From assembly GCA_021773635.1 (NCBI GenBank), contig JAJFJV010000043.1, positions 1 through 34,063 on the forward strand: a stretch of DNA of 34,063 nucleotides, given 5' to 3'. The notes beneath the pieces were generated by a model. The model made no database searches. It was given only the letters and a program-made list of their open reading frames with translations, and was not told the origin of the DNA. This stretch comes from Gammaproteobacteria bacterium. GTDB lineage: Bacteria > Pseudomonadota > Gammaproteobacteria > HK1. The position numbers and the translations under genes are program-made. Of the stretch, positions 26,080 through 34,063 are shown one piece after another. Numbering within the stretch: position 1 is the first letter of the stretch; every line of letters starts with the position of its first letter.

Positions 26080-29004
26080 TTATCCAGGATTCAGGCCTTG
26101 TTCCGAGAGCATCTTTCCCAGGGCTGCGGATGGCAGCGGCTTGCCATAAAAATAGCCCTGCACATAGTCGCAATCATGCGACTTGAGGAAATCAATCTCC
26201 GCCTGGTGCTCGGCCCCTTCGGCAATAATTTTCAGCCCCAGCGCGTGTCCCATCTGAATAATGGCATCCACCAATACCGTATTACGACTGTTTTCACCCA
26301 GGCCGGCTATAAAGCTTCGATCGATTTTGAGGAAACGAACCGGCAGCTCTTGCAGATAGGCAAGAGATGAATAACCGCTACCAAAATCATCGATCGCAAT
26401 GTGGATACCCTCACCGTGCAAGGTTTCCAGCATAGACATGGTTTGATTGGTGCGGTTGATCATGATTTCTTCCGTCACCTCCAACAACAGCTTGTCCGAC
26501 GGCAGTCCGAAGTTTTCCAGGGTACTGGATACCTGCGCTGAAAAATCACTGTCCTCAAACTGGCGCGGCGATACATTGACGCTTACAAACAGGGACGCAC
26601 CCTGCTTGTGCCACTCGGCAGTCTTTGCACAGGCATCATGCAATACCTGCTGGCCGAGCGCGGATATCAAGCCGGTTTCCTCACACACACTGATAAATTC
26701 CACCGGTGGGACCAGTCCTCGCTCCGGATGCTGCCAACGAACCAAAGCTTCTATACCGGCTATCCGATTGCTGGCAAGTTCCATCACCGGCTGAAAGTAG
26801 GTGACAAATTCATCGCTACCAAGGGCGCGACGCAGATCCCGCTCCAGGCTCATACGCTGACTTACCCGGGTCTGCATCTCTTCGGCAAAAAATTGATAGC
26901 GATTTCGCCCAGCTTCCTTGGCCCGATACATCGCCATATCGGCATAGCGCAACAGGGTTTCCTCGTCCTGTGAATCTTCCGGACACAAGGTGATCCCAAT
27001 ACTGCTGGATATAAAGGACTCCTGCCCGTCCAGCGTGAATGCCTTGCGAAGTTCAAGTCGAATCTGTTCCGCAACTCGCCGAACCGCAGACGGGTTTTGC
27101 AGGCCCGACATAATCACGGTGAACTCATCGCCACCAAGCCGGCAAACCGTATCAGTTTCACGAACCGTGCTCAGCAAACGCTCCGCCACCAATTGCAACA
27201 GGCAGTCACCCGCGGCATGCCCAAGGGAGTCGTTAATATCCTTGAAATTGTCGAGGTCAATGAACAACAGAGCGACCGAATCTCCGCTACGCTGAGCACC
27301 AACGATGGCCTGTGTGAAACGCTCCTGGAAGAGTTGACGGTTGGGAAGTGCGGTCAGTGAATCATAGAGAGCCTGATGGCGAATCCGATCCGCATCCACC
27401 TTTCTCCGGGTAATGTCGGAAAAGAGGCCCACGTAGCCGGTTAATTCACCCTGAGCATCCTTGAGCGCAGTGATTGAAAGGGTTTCGGCATAGATTTTAC
27501 CGGCTTTGTTGCGATTCCAGAGGTCCCCGTTCCAGCGCCCGGTGGTCATCAGGGCATGCCACATGGACTGATAAAATGCCTTATCGTGACGCCCCGAGGC
27601 CAGCAGACTTGGATTCTTTCCTTGTACCTCCTGAAAGCTGTAGCCAGTAATTCTGGAAAAGGCCGGATTGACTGCGGTGATTAACCCGGACGTATCAGTA
27701 ATAACGATACCCTCGGAGGCGCTCTGAACCACGGCATTGCCAAGACGCAAACCTTTCTCTGCCTTTTTCCGGAAATCTATCTCCTGATTTAGCTCATCAC
27801 GTGAGGCGGTAAGCTCACGCAAACGCCTCGCCATCCGGTTAAAGGCCTGCGCCAACCTTCCCAACTCATCTCGACGCCTGCTTTCCACCCGGTAGGACAG
27901 ATCCCCACGGCCAAAGGCCTCGCTACCCCGCATCAGTTCACGTACCGGGCGGGAAATCGAGCGGGCTGCAAAGACCGCAAAAAGCAGTGACAGCAACAGC
28001 GCGCCCATGACACCCAAACGCAGCTGCTGTTCTAATCGCTTCACCGATGCAAAAACCGCCCCCTGATCCTCCTTGACCACCAAACCCCATCCCAGATTTG
28101 GCAGTGGACGCCATGCCGCGACTACAACCTTGCCACGGTAATCAGTACTGACCCCAATACCGCGCTCACCCCGAAACGCAGCTTGCATAGGTGGAGAGGA
28201 ATCCCTTACTTTCAGAGCAAGCTCAAGATTTGCCCCGACAGGATTGAGCAACAAAGCATGCCCCTCCCCTGCTATCGCGAGCAGGGCATCTCCCGTAGGA
28301 CCAAGTGTGGTTGATTTTTTGACCAGGGAGAACAAGGGGAGCAAATCCATCTCGAAGATAATCACCCCGATAACCTCGTTCTTACTACCGCGTAGGGAAA
28401 TACTGCCAATCAGACCTAAATGAGCTTCCTTCTCGCGATAAAGAAAAAAATCCTCGTAGCGCCGGCTTTTCCCAAGAAACTCACCTTCCCTCAGTGCGCC
28501 CTGGAAGGCCGTCGCATAGGCAAGTGGCAACGTGGCCTGTAGCAACCTTCCCTCATGACGGGAGGTACTGGCGTAGAGGATGTGCCCATCCTCCCCCACA
28601 AGAAAAATCTTACGGTAGACACGGCTTTTAAGCAGGGACTGCAGGTGAGTATCCAGTATGCCTCTGGCCTGTATGTAGGCCAGGTTTCCCGGATCAACAG
28701 TAATTTTTGGGAAAAGCGAAAATCCGGACCGCCCCAGCAAACCCTCGCTGACGGCGCGAAAATCCCGGAACGGCGCCCGAAAATAATTTTCGATCAGCAG
28801 ACTCTGGTGCTCGGCAACACGTTCCAGTGTGGCAACCCGCTCCCGAAGAATCTGCTCCTTCGAGTCCGAAAAGATCAGGCCGCCAACCAACAACATAGGT
28901 AACAGTGCAAATATCAGTGCACCGAGCAGGGTTTTCAGGAAGATGGACACCTGGTCGCTACCGACGAAGGCCCCGGGCTGAACCTGTCCGCAGGTGGACT
29001 TCAA
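26080..29004 (-). CDS. Membrane c-di-GMP signalling protein: Cache, HAMP, PAS, GGDEF, EAL
   Basis: 974 residues, in order: membrane segment (about 20-46), extracytoplasmic double-Cache-like sensor (about 47-328), second membrane segment (330-348), HAMP (about 349-400), PAS (about 420-535), GGDEF (about 545-705) and EAL (about 720-965). The cyclase site GGDEF is intact at 624-628 and the inhibitory site RxxD is present at R615-D618. The phosphodiesterase has EAL (752-754), LEVTEE, DDFGSG and LKIDRSF, so both activities are possible. The start is uncertain: this frame opens with TTG (29002-29004) on a T8 run, with no good ribosome site. GTG at 28950 is an alternative. A signal that sets the balance of the two activities is likely sensed outside the cytoplasm. 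Confidence 0.92.
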   Translation of the reverse strand: MKSTCGQVQPGAFVGSDQVSIFLKTLLGALIFALLPMLLVGGLIFSDSKEQILRERVATLERVAEHQSLLIENYFRAPFRDFRAVSEGLLGRSGFSLFPKITVDPGNLAYIQARGILDTHLQSLLKSRVYRKIFLVGEDGHILYASTSRHEGRLLQATLPLAYATAFQGALREGEFLGKSRRYEDFFLYREKEAHLGLIGSISLRGSKNEVIGVIIFEMDLLPLFSLVKKSTTLGPTGDALLAIAGEGHALLLNPVGANLELALKVRDSSPPMQAAFRGERGIGVSTDYRGKVVVAAWRPLPNLGWGLVVKEDQGAVFASVKRLEQQLRLGVMGALLLSLLFAVFAARSISRPVRELMRGSEAFGRGDLSYRVESRRRDELGRLAQAFNRMARRLRELTASRDELNQEIDFRKKAEKGLRLGNAVVQSASEGIVITDTSGLITAVNPAFSRITGYSFQEVQGKNPSLLASGRHDKAFYQSMWHALMTTGRWNGDLWNRNKAGKIYAETLSITALKDAQGELTGYVGLFSDITRRKVDADRIRHQALYDSLTALPNRQLFQERFTQAIVGAQRSGDSVALLFIDLDNFKDINDSLGHAAGDCLLQLVAERLLSTVRETDTVCRLGGDEFTVIMSGLQNPSAVRRVAEQIRLELRKAFTLDGQESFISSSIGITLCPEDSQDEETLLRYADMAMYRAKEAGRNRYQFFAEEMQTRVSQRMSLERDLRRALGSDEFVTYFQPVMELASNRIAGIEALVRWQHPERGLVPPVEFISVCEETGLISALGQQVLHDACAKTAEWHKQGASLFVSVNVSPRQFEDSDFSAQVSSTLENFGLPSDKLLLEVTEEIMINRTNQTMSMLETLHGEGIHIAIDDFGSGYSSLAYLQELPVRFLKIDRSFIAGLGENSRNTVLVDAIIQMGHALGLKIIAEGAEHQAEIDFLKSHDCDYVQGYFYGKPLPSAALGKMLSEQGLNPG

Positions 29005-29010
29005 AAAAAA
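29003..29010 (-). repeat. T8 homopolymer at the start of the GGDEF-EAL gene
   Basis: Eight T's on the coding strand run into the TTG used as start. In the neighbouring frame, an ATG at 29089 with GGGAG 6 nt upstream reads toward the same tract. Loss of one T would join that frame to the GGDEF-EAL frame and add about 28 residues. This could be slippage control, a sequencing error, or chance. Confidence 0.4.
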
Positions 29011-29222
29011 TGGGCGCGAATCCAGTCCCGGAGCAGGCTTTATCGCCTTCTGCTACGTCTTCCCCGGATTCCAACTTCAGCAAGAGCATCGACTTCTCCC
29101 GTGCCTCCTTCCCTATGAATCCCTGTCGGCAAGGGGGAGACAAACTTGAGAAAAGCCTTCTCTAACACAGGACCTCTGTAGCATAGTCCACACCTCATTT
29201 TTAAGGGGGATAAGGGAACCTC

Positions 29223-29495
29223 ATGGATATACGCGTACTGCTAACCGTTTTTGCCACCGTTTTTGTTGCTGAACTTGGCGACAAGACTCAACTGGCAACA
29301 ATTTTATTTGCCTCCGACCACGAGGTCAGCAAGTGGACTGTTTTTCTGGGCGCCTCACTGGCACTGATAGCAACCAGCGCGCTTGGCGTGGCCGTGGGAA
29401 GTACGGTATCGGAGTACCTTAGTGAGCGGCTGCTATCCATTGTCGCCGGCAGCGGATTTATCGCTATCGGGCTATGGACCCTGCTACGGGGCTAG
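29223..29495 (+). CDS. Single-repeat TMEM165/GDT1 (UPF0016) family membrane protein
   Basis: The 90-residue membrane protein has the signature ELGDKTQLAT at residues 17-26. Full-length members (about 190-320 residues) carry two such repeats; this one is half-size, as in many bacterial pairs that would assemble as dimers. Characterised relatives export Mn2+ or Ca2+. A GGGGGATAAGGGAA ribosome region precedes the ATG. The stop TAG is part of a CTAG shared with the convergent NSS gene. No second half-size gene is adjacent, so the partner may be itself or elsewhere. Confidence 0.9.
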   Translation: MDIRVLLTVFATVFVAELGDKTQLATILFASDHEVSKWTVFLGASLALIATSALGVAVGSTVSEYLSERLLSIVAGSGFIAIGLWTLLRG

Positions 29496-30853
29496 ACCAG
29501 ACCGATGGCATTGAGAAATACGATGGCAACCGCCAGGGGCGCTACAAAACTCGCCAGCACCCGCCAGATACGATAGGCAGGACCATCCCCCAAACCCAGT
29601 TCATCAAGACTTGCCTCCCGTGTCAGCAACCAGCCAGCAAATAGCGATATCAACAAGCCTCCCAGGGGCAGGAGAATGTTAGCCGTCAGATAGTCAAGAA
29701 GATCAAAGAAGGTCTTGCCAGCAAACAGGGGGCTGGACCACAGGTTGAACGACAATACCGTGCCGATGCCCAGCGCCCAGATTGCCACGCCACAGCCCAT
29801 GGTTGCTTTCAGACGACTCATGCCACGGCTTTCCACCAACCAGGTAACCGCCGGTTCGAGCAGAGAAATCGCCGAGGTCCAGGCGGCAAATACCAGCAAG
29901 ACAAAGAAGAGTGCCCCAAAAAACTGCCCGCCAGGCATATGGCCAAAGGCGAGCGGCAGAGACTGGAAGATCAGTCCCGGACCGGCCCCGGGCTCCAGAC
30001 CGTGGCTCATGACGATGGGAAAGATAGCGAGCCCTGCAAGCAGGGCAACCAGGGTATCCAGTGCCGCGATAAACAGGCTGGTACGCCCGATCGATACATG
30101 CTGATTCAGATAGGAGCCGTAGACCATGATCGCTCCCATACCCAAGCTCAGGGTAAAAAAGGCATGTCCCATCGCCACCAATATGCTATCGGCGGTTAAT
30201 TTAGAGAAATCCGGATTGAACAGAAAGGCCGCACCTTCAGCAAATTTCCCACTGTTGAGGGCATAACCCACAAGCAGCAACAGGATGACAAACAGAGCCG
30301 GCATCAGTACGCGTACCGCCTGCTCTAGTCCGGAGCGCACACCGCGAGCCACAACGAACATCGTCATGCCCATAAAAATGGTGTGCCAGGCAAGCAAGCG
30401 TTCCGGGTCGGAAACGAGCTCCGTAAAAAGCGCCCCGGCGCGGGCCGCCGTGACACCGGTGAATTCGCCACTGCCGACACGGAACACATAGGCCAGCGCC
30501 CATCCAGCGACAACACTGTAATAGGAAAGGATAAGAAAGCCCGAAAAGACCCCGCCCCAGCCCAGCCATTGCCAGTGGGGACTGCGACCGGATTCCGAGG
30601 CCAGGGTACGCATGGTGTTCACCGGGCTCTGACGCCCGCGCCGGCCCAGCAGGATTTCCGCCATCATGATGGGGATGCCGATGCTGGCAATACAGAGGAG
30701 ATACACGAGCACGAAGGCACCACCACCATTTTCACCGGCGATATAGGGAAACTTCCAGATATTGCCAAGCCCGACGGCCGAACCGGTCGCGGCCAGGATA
30801 AAGGCCCAGCGGGAAGACCACTGGCCGTGAATAGACTTGCGAGTATTGGTCAA
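29492..30853 (-). CDS. Sodium-dependent transporter, NSS (neurotransmitter:sodium symporter) family
   Basis: The 453-residue inner-membrane protein matches the bacterial NSS family (LeuT fold). The first membrane helix contains GSAVGLGNIWKFPYIAGENGGGAF, the ion/substrate unwound region, and TM6/TM8-type glycine-rich segments follow. About 11-12 hydrophobic segments can be counted. Start is TTG with AGGAGA 5 nt upstream, a clear ribosome site. Substrate (probably an amino acid) cannot be read off. Convergent with the GDT1-like gene, sharing CTAG for both stops. Confidence 0.94.
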   Translation of the reverse strand: MTNTRKSIHGQWSSRWAFILAATGSAVGLGNIWKFPYIAGENGGGAFVLVYLLCIASIGIPIMMAEILLGRRGRQSPVNTMRTLASESGRSPHWQWLGWGGVFSGFLILSYYSVVAGWALAYVFRVGSGEFTGVTAARAGALFTELVSDPERLLAWHTIFMGMTMFVVARGVRSGLEQAVRVLMPALFVILLLLVGYALNSGKFAEGAAFLFNPDFSKLTADSILVAMGHAFFTLSLGMGAIMVYGSYLNQHVSIGRTSLFIAALDTLVALLAGLAIFPIVMSHGLEPGAGPGLIFQSLPLAFGHMPGGQFFGALFFVLLVFAAWTSAISLLEPAVTWLVESRGMSRLKATMGCGVAIWALGIGTVLSFNLWSSPLFAGKTFFDLLDYLTANILLPLGGLLISLFAGWLLTREASLDELGLGDGPAYRIWRVLASFVAPLAVAIVFLNAIGLV

Positions 30854-30968
30854 TGCCGTCTCCTGAGGTACCTTGCCGCGCCATTCTGGAAGAAAGCTGC
30901 AGGTGTCTCAAGATCTGAAACGGGAAAAACCTAAAACCAATACGCAGGCAGTCTGCCCGCGTCCCAAC

Positions 30969-31949
30969 TTACGGCAGGCGCCAGCGCTGGGCAACTCCGT
31001 GTGCGGTCGCGCTAATGAATTCCCGTTCGCCCTCGGAAAAGGCAAGGGAAAGTACTATTGCCGCGCCGGGGCGCCAGCCATGATTCAACTTTGGTCGCCA
31101 GCGCTGCACCTTGAGACCGGTATCGATATCCCACAGGATAATGCCTTGCCCTGCATGGCCGGTCAGCAGACGTTGGTCTTTAGAGGAAAAAGCGGCTGCG
31201 GAAACACGTGCCCCACTGCTTGGCAAGGTGAAGCGGAGCTCGCCACTGCCAGTATCCCAAATCTGCGTCTCTCCCGGGACCTCGTTGGTTAGCGCCAGCG
31301 CACCACTGGGAGAAAGGGCGACATAACGCACCGGATGTGCATGCTGCCACAGGTGTAGCAGATCGCCATTTTCCAGACTCCAGAGCTTTACGATCCCGTC
31401 CTCCGAGCCGGTGAGCGCATAACGTCCATCACCCGAGAGTGCAACGGAGCTCACCCGCTCTCGATGACGGAATACCCAGCGAAACTGGCCCGTTCCCAAA
31501 TCCAGATACGTGGCAAGGTTGTCCTTAAAGCCAATAAGCGCATAGCGACCCCTGGCTGACACAGCGATGTCACGTATGGGCGGAAGAACCCAGAAACCAA
31601 GGTGCTTTCCCGTATCAATCTTCCACAGGGCAAGGGTCTCGCGCTCAGCGGTGAGAACGAATCGACCATCTTGGGAAAATTCACTATCGATAATTCCCCC
31701 ACCTTCCTCTCCGGTATGTTTGAGGGTGTGGAGAAGCCGGTTCTTCGAAACGTCCCAGAGTTTTGCGTAGCCATCCACAGAGGCTGCGATGGCATACCTC
31801 CCGTCGTGGGAAAGCGCCGCCGAATAGACTCCTTCCGGGGCATGCTCCCACGTAGCAACCGCCTGCTCCCCGAGCTCGCAACCCGCCAGCAAGAGGCTAA
31901 AGAACAATAGCGCTGCATACGCTACAGGATTAGCTTTGCTCAACAACAT
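30969..31949 (-). CDS. WD40-repeat lipoprotein
   Basis: The 326-residue protein begins with a lipoprotein signal (AALLFFSLLLAGC, lipobox LAGC at about C24) and continues as about seven WD40-type beta-propeller blades, seen as repeating GRYAL-, LWS- and -IWD/-LWDI- elements, for example DGYAKLWDVS and GIILWDIDTG. It should sit in the envelope as a scaffold. Its ATG lies inside the end of the ArsM-like gene (10-bp overlap) with GGCGGAGG immediately upstream; an in-frame TTG six bases later would give better spacing. The overlap implies coupled translation and a working link with the methyltransferase. Confidence 0.88.
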   Translation of the reverse strand: MLLSKANPVAYAALLFFSLLLAGCELGEQAVATWEHAPEGVYSAALSHDGRYAIAASVDGYAKLWDVSKNRLLHTLKHTGEEGGGIIDSEFSQDGRFVLTAERETLALWKIDTGKHLGFWVLPPIRDIAVSARGRYALIGFKDNLATYLDLGTGQFRWVFRHRERVSSVALSGDGRYALTGSEDGIVKLWSLENGDLLHLWQHAHPVRYVALSPSGALALTNEVPGETQIWDTGSGELRFTLPSSGARVSAAAFSSKDQRLLTGHAGQGIILWDIDTGLKVQRWRPKLNHGWRPGAAIVLSLAFSEGEREFISATAHGVAQRWRLP

Positions 31950-33028
31950 CCTCCGCCCGGGCTAGTGTCCGGCGGATCATTCACTTCGACACTTACACCG
32001 CTGCAACACTCACCGCCGCCAATATTCTCGTTGATAAACACAAAATCACTGGCCCTTGAATCGTTAATCAGGCGCTCCATACTCGCCCCACTCACGACAA
32101 CGCGTTCACCACGAGGATAATGATTTCCATCCTCATCACAGACCTCAGAATAGGGGCCACGATAAAGGACCGTACCGGGAGTACTGCGGCCCGGCTCGGA
32201 CGGCTTGGTGGCTACCAAAGTTACGGATCTGAATTCAATCCCTTCAACTACGCGCCAGGGCTCATCGTCCCATTTTTCATAGCTAACCCCGCGAAAACCG
32301 GCTGCCGCAAACACGTCCAGAAACTCCCGCTCCTGAAACGAACCGGAGATACAACCCGACCACAATTCTGCATCCTGCTGCATATGCTCGGGTACCGGTA
32401 CGTTACTAACGATGTCGGAAATGGCAACTCGGCCACCCGGACGCAACACCCGGAAAATTTCAGGCGCCAGGCGCGCCTTGAGGGCGCCGTCGACGAGGTT
32501 GAGCACGCAGTTTGAAAGCACCAAGTCCACGCTTTCATCCGCCAAAAGGGGAGCTTCGCGTTTTTGTTTTAGTTCAAAACTTTCCAGCCGTGCCAGACCC
32601 TGACTATCGCTAACCGGCTCCGCACGTAAATATGCATCAATAGCATCAAGGTTAAGCGCCAGGTCATCAATGCGGCCTTTGTGAAACTCCACCCGGTGAC
32701 CACCCAGTTTTTTTGCCATTTCTTTTTGATACTTGCGCGCCAGGGCAAGCATCTGGTCATTCATATCAACCCCGATGACCCGTCCCTGCTCGCCCACCAG
32801 CTGCGCAGCGATATAGCATATCTTGCCGCCACCGCTACCAAGATCCAGCACCACATCACCCTCCCGAACATAGGCAGACGGATCGCCACAGCCATAATCC
32901 TTCTCGATAATCTCCTGGGGCAACACCGCCAACGCCTCCCGGTCGTAGCTTACCGGACAGCACAGACTTTCCTCCCGGCTCTCAGCACCGGCGGAGTAGC
33001 GTTCCAGGACATTTACTCGTTGGCTCAT
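31940..33028 (-). CDS. ArsM-like SAM-dependent methyltransferase with Cys-rich C-terminus
   Basis: The 362-residue protein has a Rossmann methyltransferase core with motif I VLDLGSGGGKICYIAA (60-75). It carries cysteines where ArsM arsenite methyltransferases have theirs: C71, C174 in SNCVLNL and C226 in SGCISGS (CmArsM uses C72, C174 and C224). An extension of about 80 residues follows, with CC pairs at 341-342 and at the extreme C-terminus (361-362), plus C297 and C23-C24. These look like a metal(loid)-thiol relay. Start is ATG with GAGAGG about 7 nt upstream. No arsR, arsC or arsB is nearby, so the real substrate could be another metalloid or thiol. Confidence 0.85.
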   Translation of the reverse strand: MSQRVNVLERYSAGAESREESLCCPVSYDREALAVLPQEIIEKDYGCGDPSAYVREGDVVLDLGSGGGKICYIAAQLVGEQGRVIGVDMNDQMLALARKYQKEMAKKLGGHRVEFHKGRIDDLALNLDAIDAYLRAEPVSDSQGLARLESFELKQKREAPLLADESVDLVLSNCVLNLVDGALKARLAPEIFRVLRPGGRVAISDIVSNVPVPEHMQQDAELWSGCISGSFQEREFLDVFAAAGFRGVSYEKWDDEPWRVVEGIEFRSVTLVATKPSEPGRSTPGTVLYRGPYSEVCDEDGNHYPRGERVVVSGASMERLINDSRASDFVFINENIGGGECCSGVSVEVNDPPDTSPGGGCC

Positions 33029-33332
33029 CACCATACCCTCTCGTTATTAACTCGTTGAAGCGGCTGAGCCGTCTAAAGCCCTAAGCAGGGCATGATATAG
33101 CCAAACCATAGTCTACACGCTCATTTGCTGGTTGAGAGGCGAAACCAATCAAACCGTCTCACTCCCAAAACCCAGCTACATTCCACCTAAGCATCCGTTT
33201 GAGAGCCGTATTCCCGTGGAGTTCACTTCCATGACCGTATGAACAGCATTATCTCTATCACGCCCAAGTGCTTTATGCTTTGGGGGTGATTTCGCAATAC
33301 TCCATATCAACCATTTAATTCTTCGAGCCACC
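33029..33332. other. 304-bp non-coding gap between the ArsM-like and J-domain genes
   Basis: Divergent upstream region for both genes. I see no convincing promoter pair, riboswitch or tRNA. A 100-residue open frame on the minus strand overlaps the J-domain gene and is a shadow. A near-palindrome (TGGAGTTCACTTCCA) at about 33217-33231 is the only structured-looking spot. Confidence 0.5.
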
Positions 33333-33848
33333 GTGCCCCCACAAATACTTCTATTTTTGATCCTGGCCGTCCTGGCACTCGTTGTATGGTTGAAACGGCT
33401 CCCAGTCCAACAACGTAAGAGGGCACTATCAAGAGCTTTCATCATCATCGGCGTCGTACTGCTCATCATTGCCATTGCGACAGGGCGCTTACATTGGTTA
33501 TTTGCAGTGCTTGGTGGCGCATTCGCCCTGATACAACGATTGAGTGTTTTGGCCCGCTCCTACACATGGTTCAAAGCACAATCCTCCAACCCGGAAGAAG
33601 GTACCCGGGACACATCTGGTGGCGAAGGGGCGGATGAGATTGCTCGAGAAACTCCATCAGAAGTTATGGATAAGGCAGAAGCCTATGCCGTGCTCGGTCT
33701 GAAGCCAGGGGCCCGTGATGAGGAGATTACCGCGGCGTATCGCCGACTCATGCAACGAGTTCATCCTGACCGCGGCGGCTCCGGCCATTTAGCGGAAAAA
33801 ATAATACGGGCAAAAAAGATATTGCTCACCGAAAAGCCTGATCATTAG
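33333..33848 (+). CDS. Membrane-anchored J-domain protein
   Basis: The 171-residue protein has two N-terminal hydrophobic segments (about 4-20 and 36-50), then a short linker and a C-terminal J-domain (about 113-165) with the essential HPD in RVHPDRGGS. It lacks the Gly/Phe region and zinc centre of DnaJ, so it is a type III co-chaperone that would recruit Hsp70 to the membrane; the layout is like Pam18/Tim14-type proteins. Start is GTG; the ribosome site is weak. It converges on the rRNA operon terminator. Confidence 0.88.
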   Translation: MPPQILLFLILAVLALVVWLKRLPVQQRKRALSRAFIIIGVVLLIIAIATGRLHWLFAVLGGAFALIQRLSVLARSYTWFKAQSSNPEEGTRDTSGGEGADEIARETPSEVMDKAEAYAVLGLKPGARDEEITAAYRRLMQRVHPDRGGSGHLAEKIIRAKKILLTEKPDH

Positions 33849-33883
33849 ACGCTCTTTCAAGCCGCTGGAGACAAAAAAAGCAT

Positions 33884-33918
33884 AAAAAAACCCGCGAGCT
33901 CTAATAGAGCTCGCGGGT
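33884..33918 (-). terminator. Rho-independent terminator of the rRNA operon
   Basis: A 12-bp perfect stem, CCCGCGAGCTCT (33891-33902) with AGAGCTCGCGGG (33906-33917), and a 3-nt loop are followed on the minus strand by seven T's (33890-33884). It lies 9 bp past the 5S 3' end, so it ends the rRNA transcript. The plus strand has no T-run here, so it does not serve the J-domain gene. Confidence 0.95.
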
Positions 33919-33926
33919 CTGTATAA

Positions 33927-34046
33927 ATGCCTGGCAGTGTCCTACTTTCACATGGGGAAGCCCCACACTATCATCGGCGCTGAACAGTTTCACTTCCGAG
34001 TTCGAGATGGGATCGGGTGGTGCCAATTCGCAATGGCCACCAGGCA
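33927..34046 (-). rRNA. rrf: 5S ribosomal RNA
   Basis: On the minus strand the 120-nt sequence begins TGCCTGG and ends CTGCCAGGCAT, the closing stem of gammaproteobacterial 5S rRNA. Internal landmarks match E. coli: CCCATCTCGAACTCGGAAGTGAAAC, split across 33987-34010, and AGCGCCGATGATAGTGTGGGG. It marks the 3' end of an rRNA operon that continues beyond the right edge. A strong terminator follows. Confidence 0.97.
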
Positions 34047-34063
34047 AACCGTTGTGCAAACCC

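Noticed and set aside
29005-29222. Possible yybP-ykoY manganese riboswitch upstream of the GDT1-like gene
   Set aside because: The gene family often carries this riboswitch, but I cannot find the conserved GGGGAGUAG and paired elements; only a GGGGGAGACAA stretch is present.
33176-33475. 99-residue minus-strand open frame
   Set aside because: It overlaps the well-supported J-domain gene and has no family or ribosome site.

Overview
The window is a chromosomal stretch from a gammaproteobacterium, about 55-60% GC by eye. It carries the conserved order miaB-phoH-ybeY-corC-lnt, a 6S RNA next to ygfA, and rpiA divergent from ilvA. A SulP transporter, a multiheme c-type cytochrome, an arsenite-methyltransferase-like protein and a large c-di-GMP protein would suit a free-living, perhaps sulfur-oxidising, relative of the Chromatiales. 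That placement is inference. Most genes are on the minus strand. There is no prophage, CRISPR array, transposase gene or tRNA gene that I can see.

Layout. 1-165: 6S RNA, cut by the window start, running into ygfA. 780-970: two tandem 52-53 bp repeats between convergent ygfA and ilvA. 971-3267: ilvA and rpiA, divergent. 3294-8098: a small secreted unknown, a SulP transporter coupled to an ADP-ribose pyrophosphatase (minus), then a DUF3179 protein with a TerB-like protein (plus). 8352-15750: biotin genes bioF, bioH, bioD and bioB on the minus strand. They are interrupted by a tetraheme cytochrome built from an internal duplication and by a membrane-anchored retropepsin-like protease, and are followed by a large unrecognised lipoprotein. 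15764-16564: a CinA-type protein. 16588-16746: a 159-bp foldback element. 16802-22008: miaB-phoH-ybeY-corC-lnt, packed with overlapping ends. 22124-22213: a possible structured RNA or terminator upstream of miaB. 22254-24130: a gamma-carbonic-anhydrase-like protein, a zinc-ribbon methyltransferase and a DUF4389 protein. 24260-25956: metF and a fatty acid hydroxylase family protein, convergent on one CTAG. 26080-29004: a Cache-HAMP-PAS-GGDEF-EAL protein. 29223-30853: a GDT1-family protein and an NSS transporter, again convergent on one CTAG. 30969-33028: an ArsM-like methyltransferase overlapping a WD40 lipoprotein. 33333-33848: a membrane J-domain protein. 33884-34046: a strong terminator and 5S rRNA, the end of an rRNA operon that enters from the right on the minus strand.

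Functionally, bioF, bioH, bioD and bioB cover most of biotin synthesis; bioC and bioA are not in the window. ygfA and metF belong to folate one-carbon metabolism. The miaB-lnt block combines tRNA modification, rRNA processing and envelope lipoprotein maturation. Intergenic stretches are short; the only one above 300 bases (33029-33332) shows nothing I can name. The least ordinary items are the duplicated tetraheme cytochrome, the palindromic element, the 52-bp tandem repeat, the ArsM-like/WD40 pair with Cys-Cys tails, the T8 tract at the start of the c-di-GMP gene, and the overlap of the 6S 3' end with the ygfA ribosome site.
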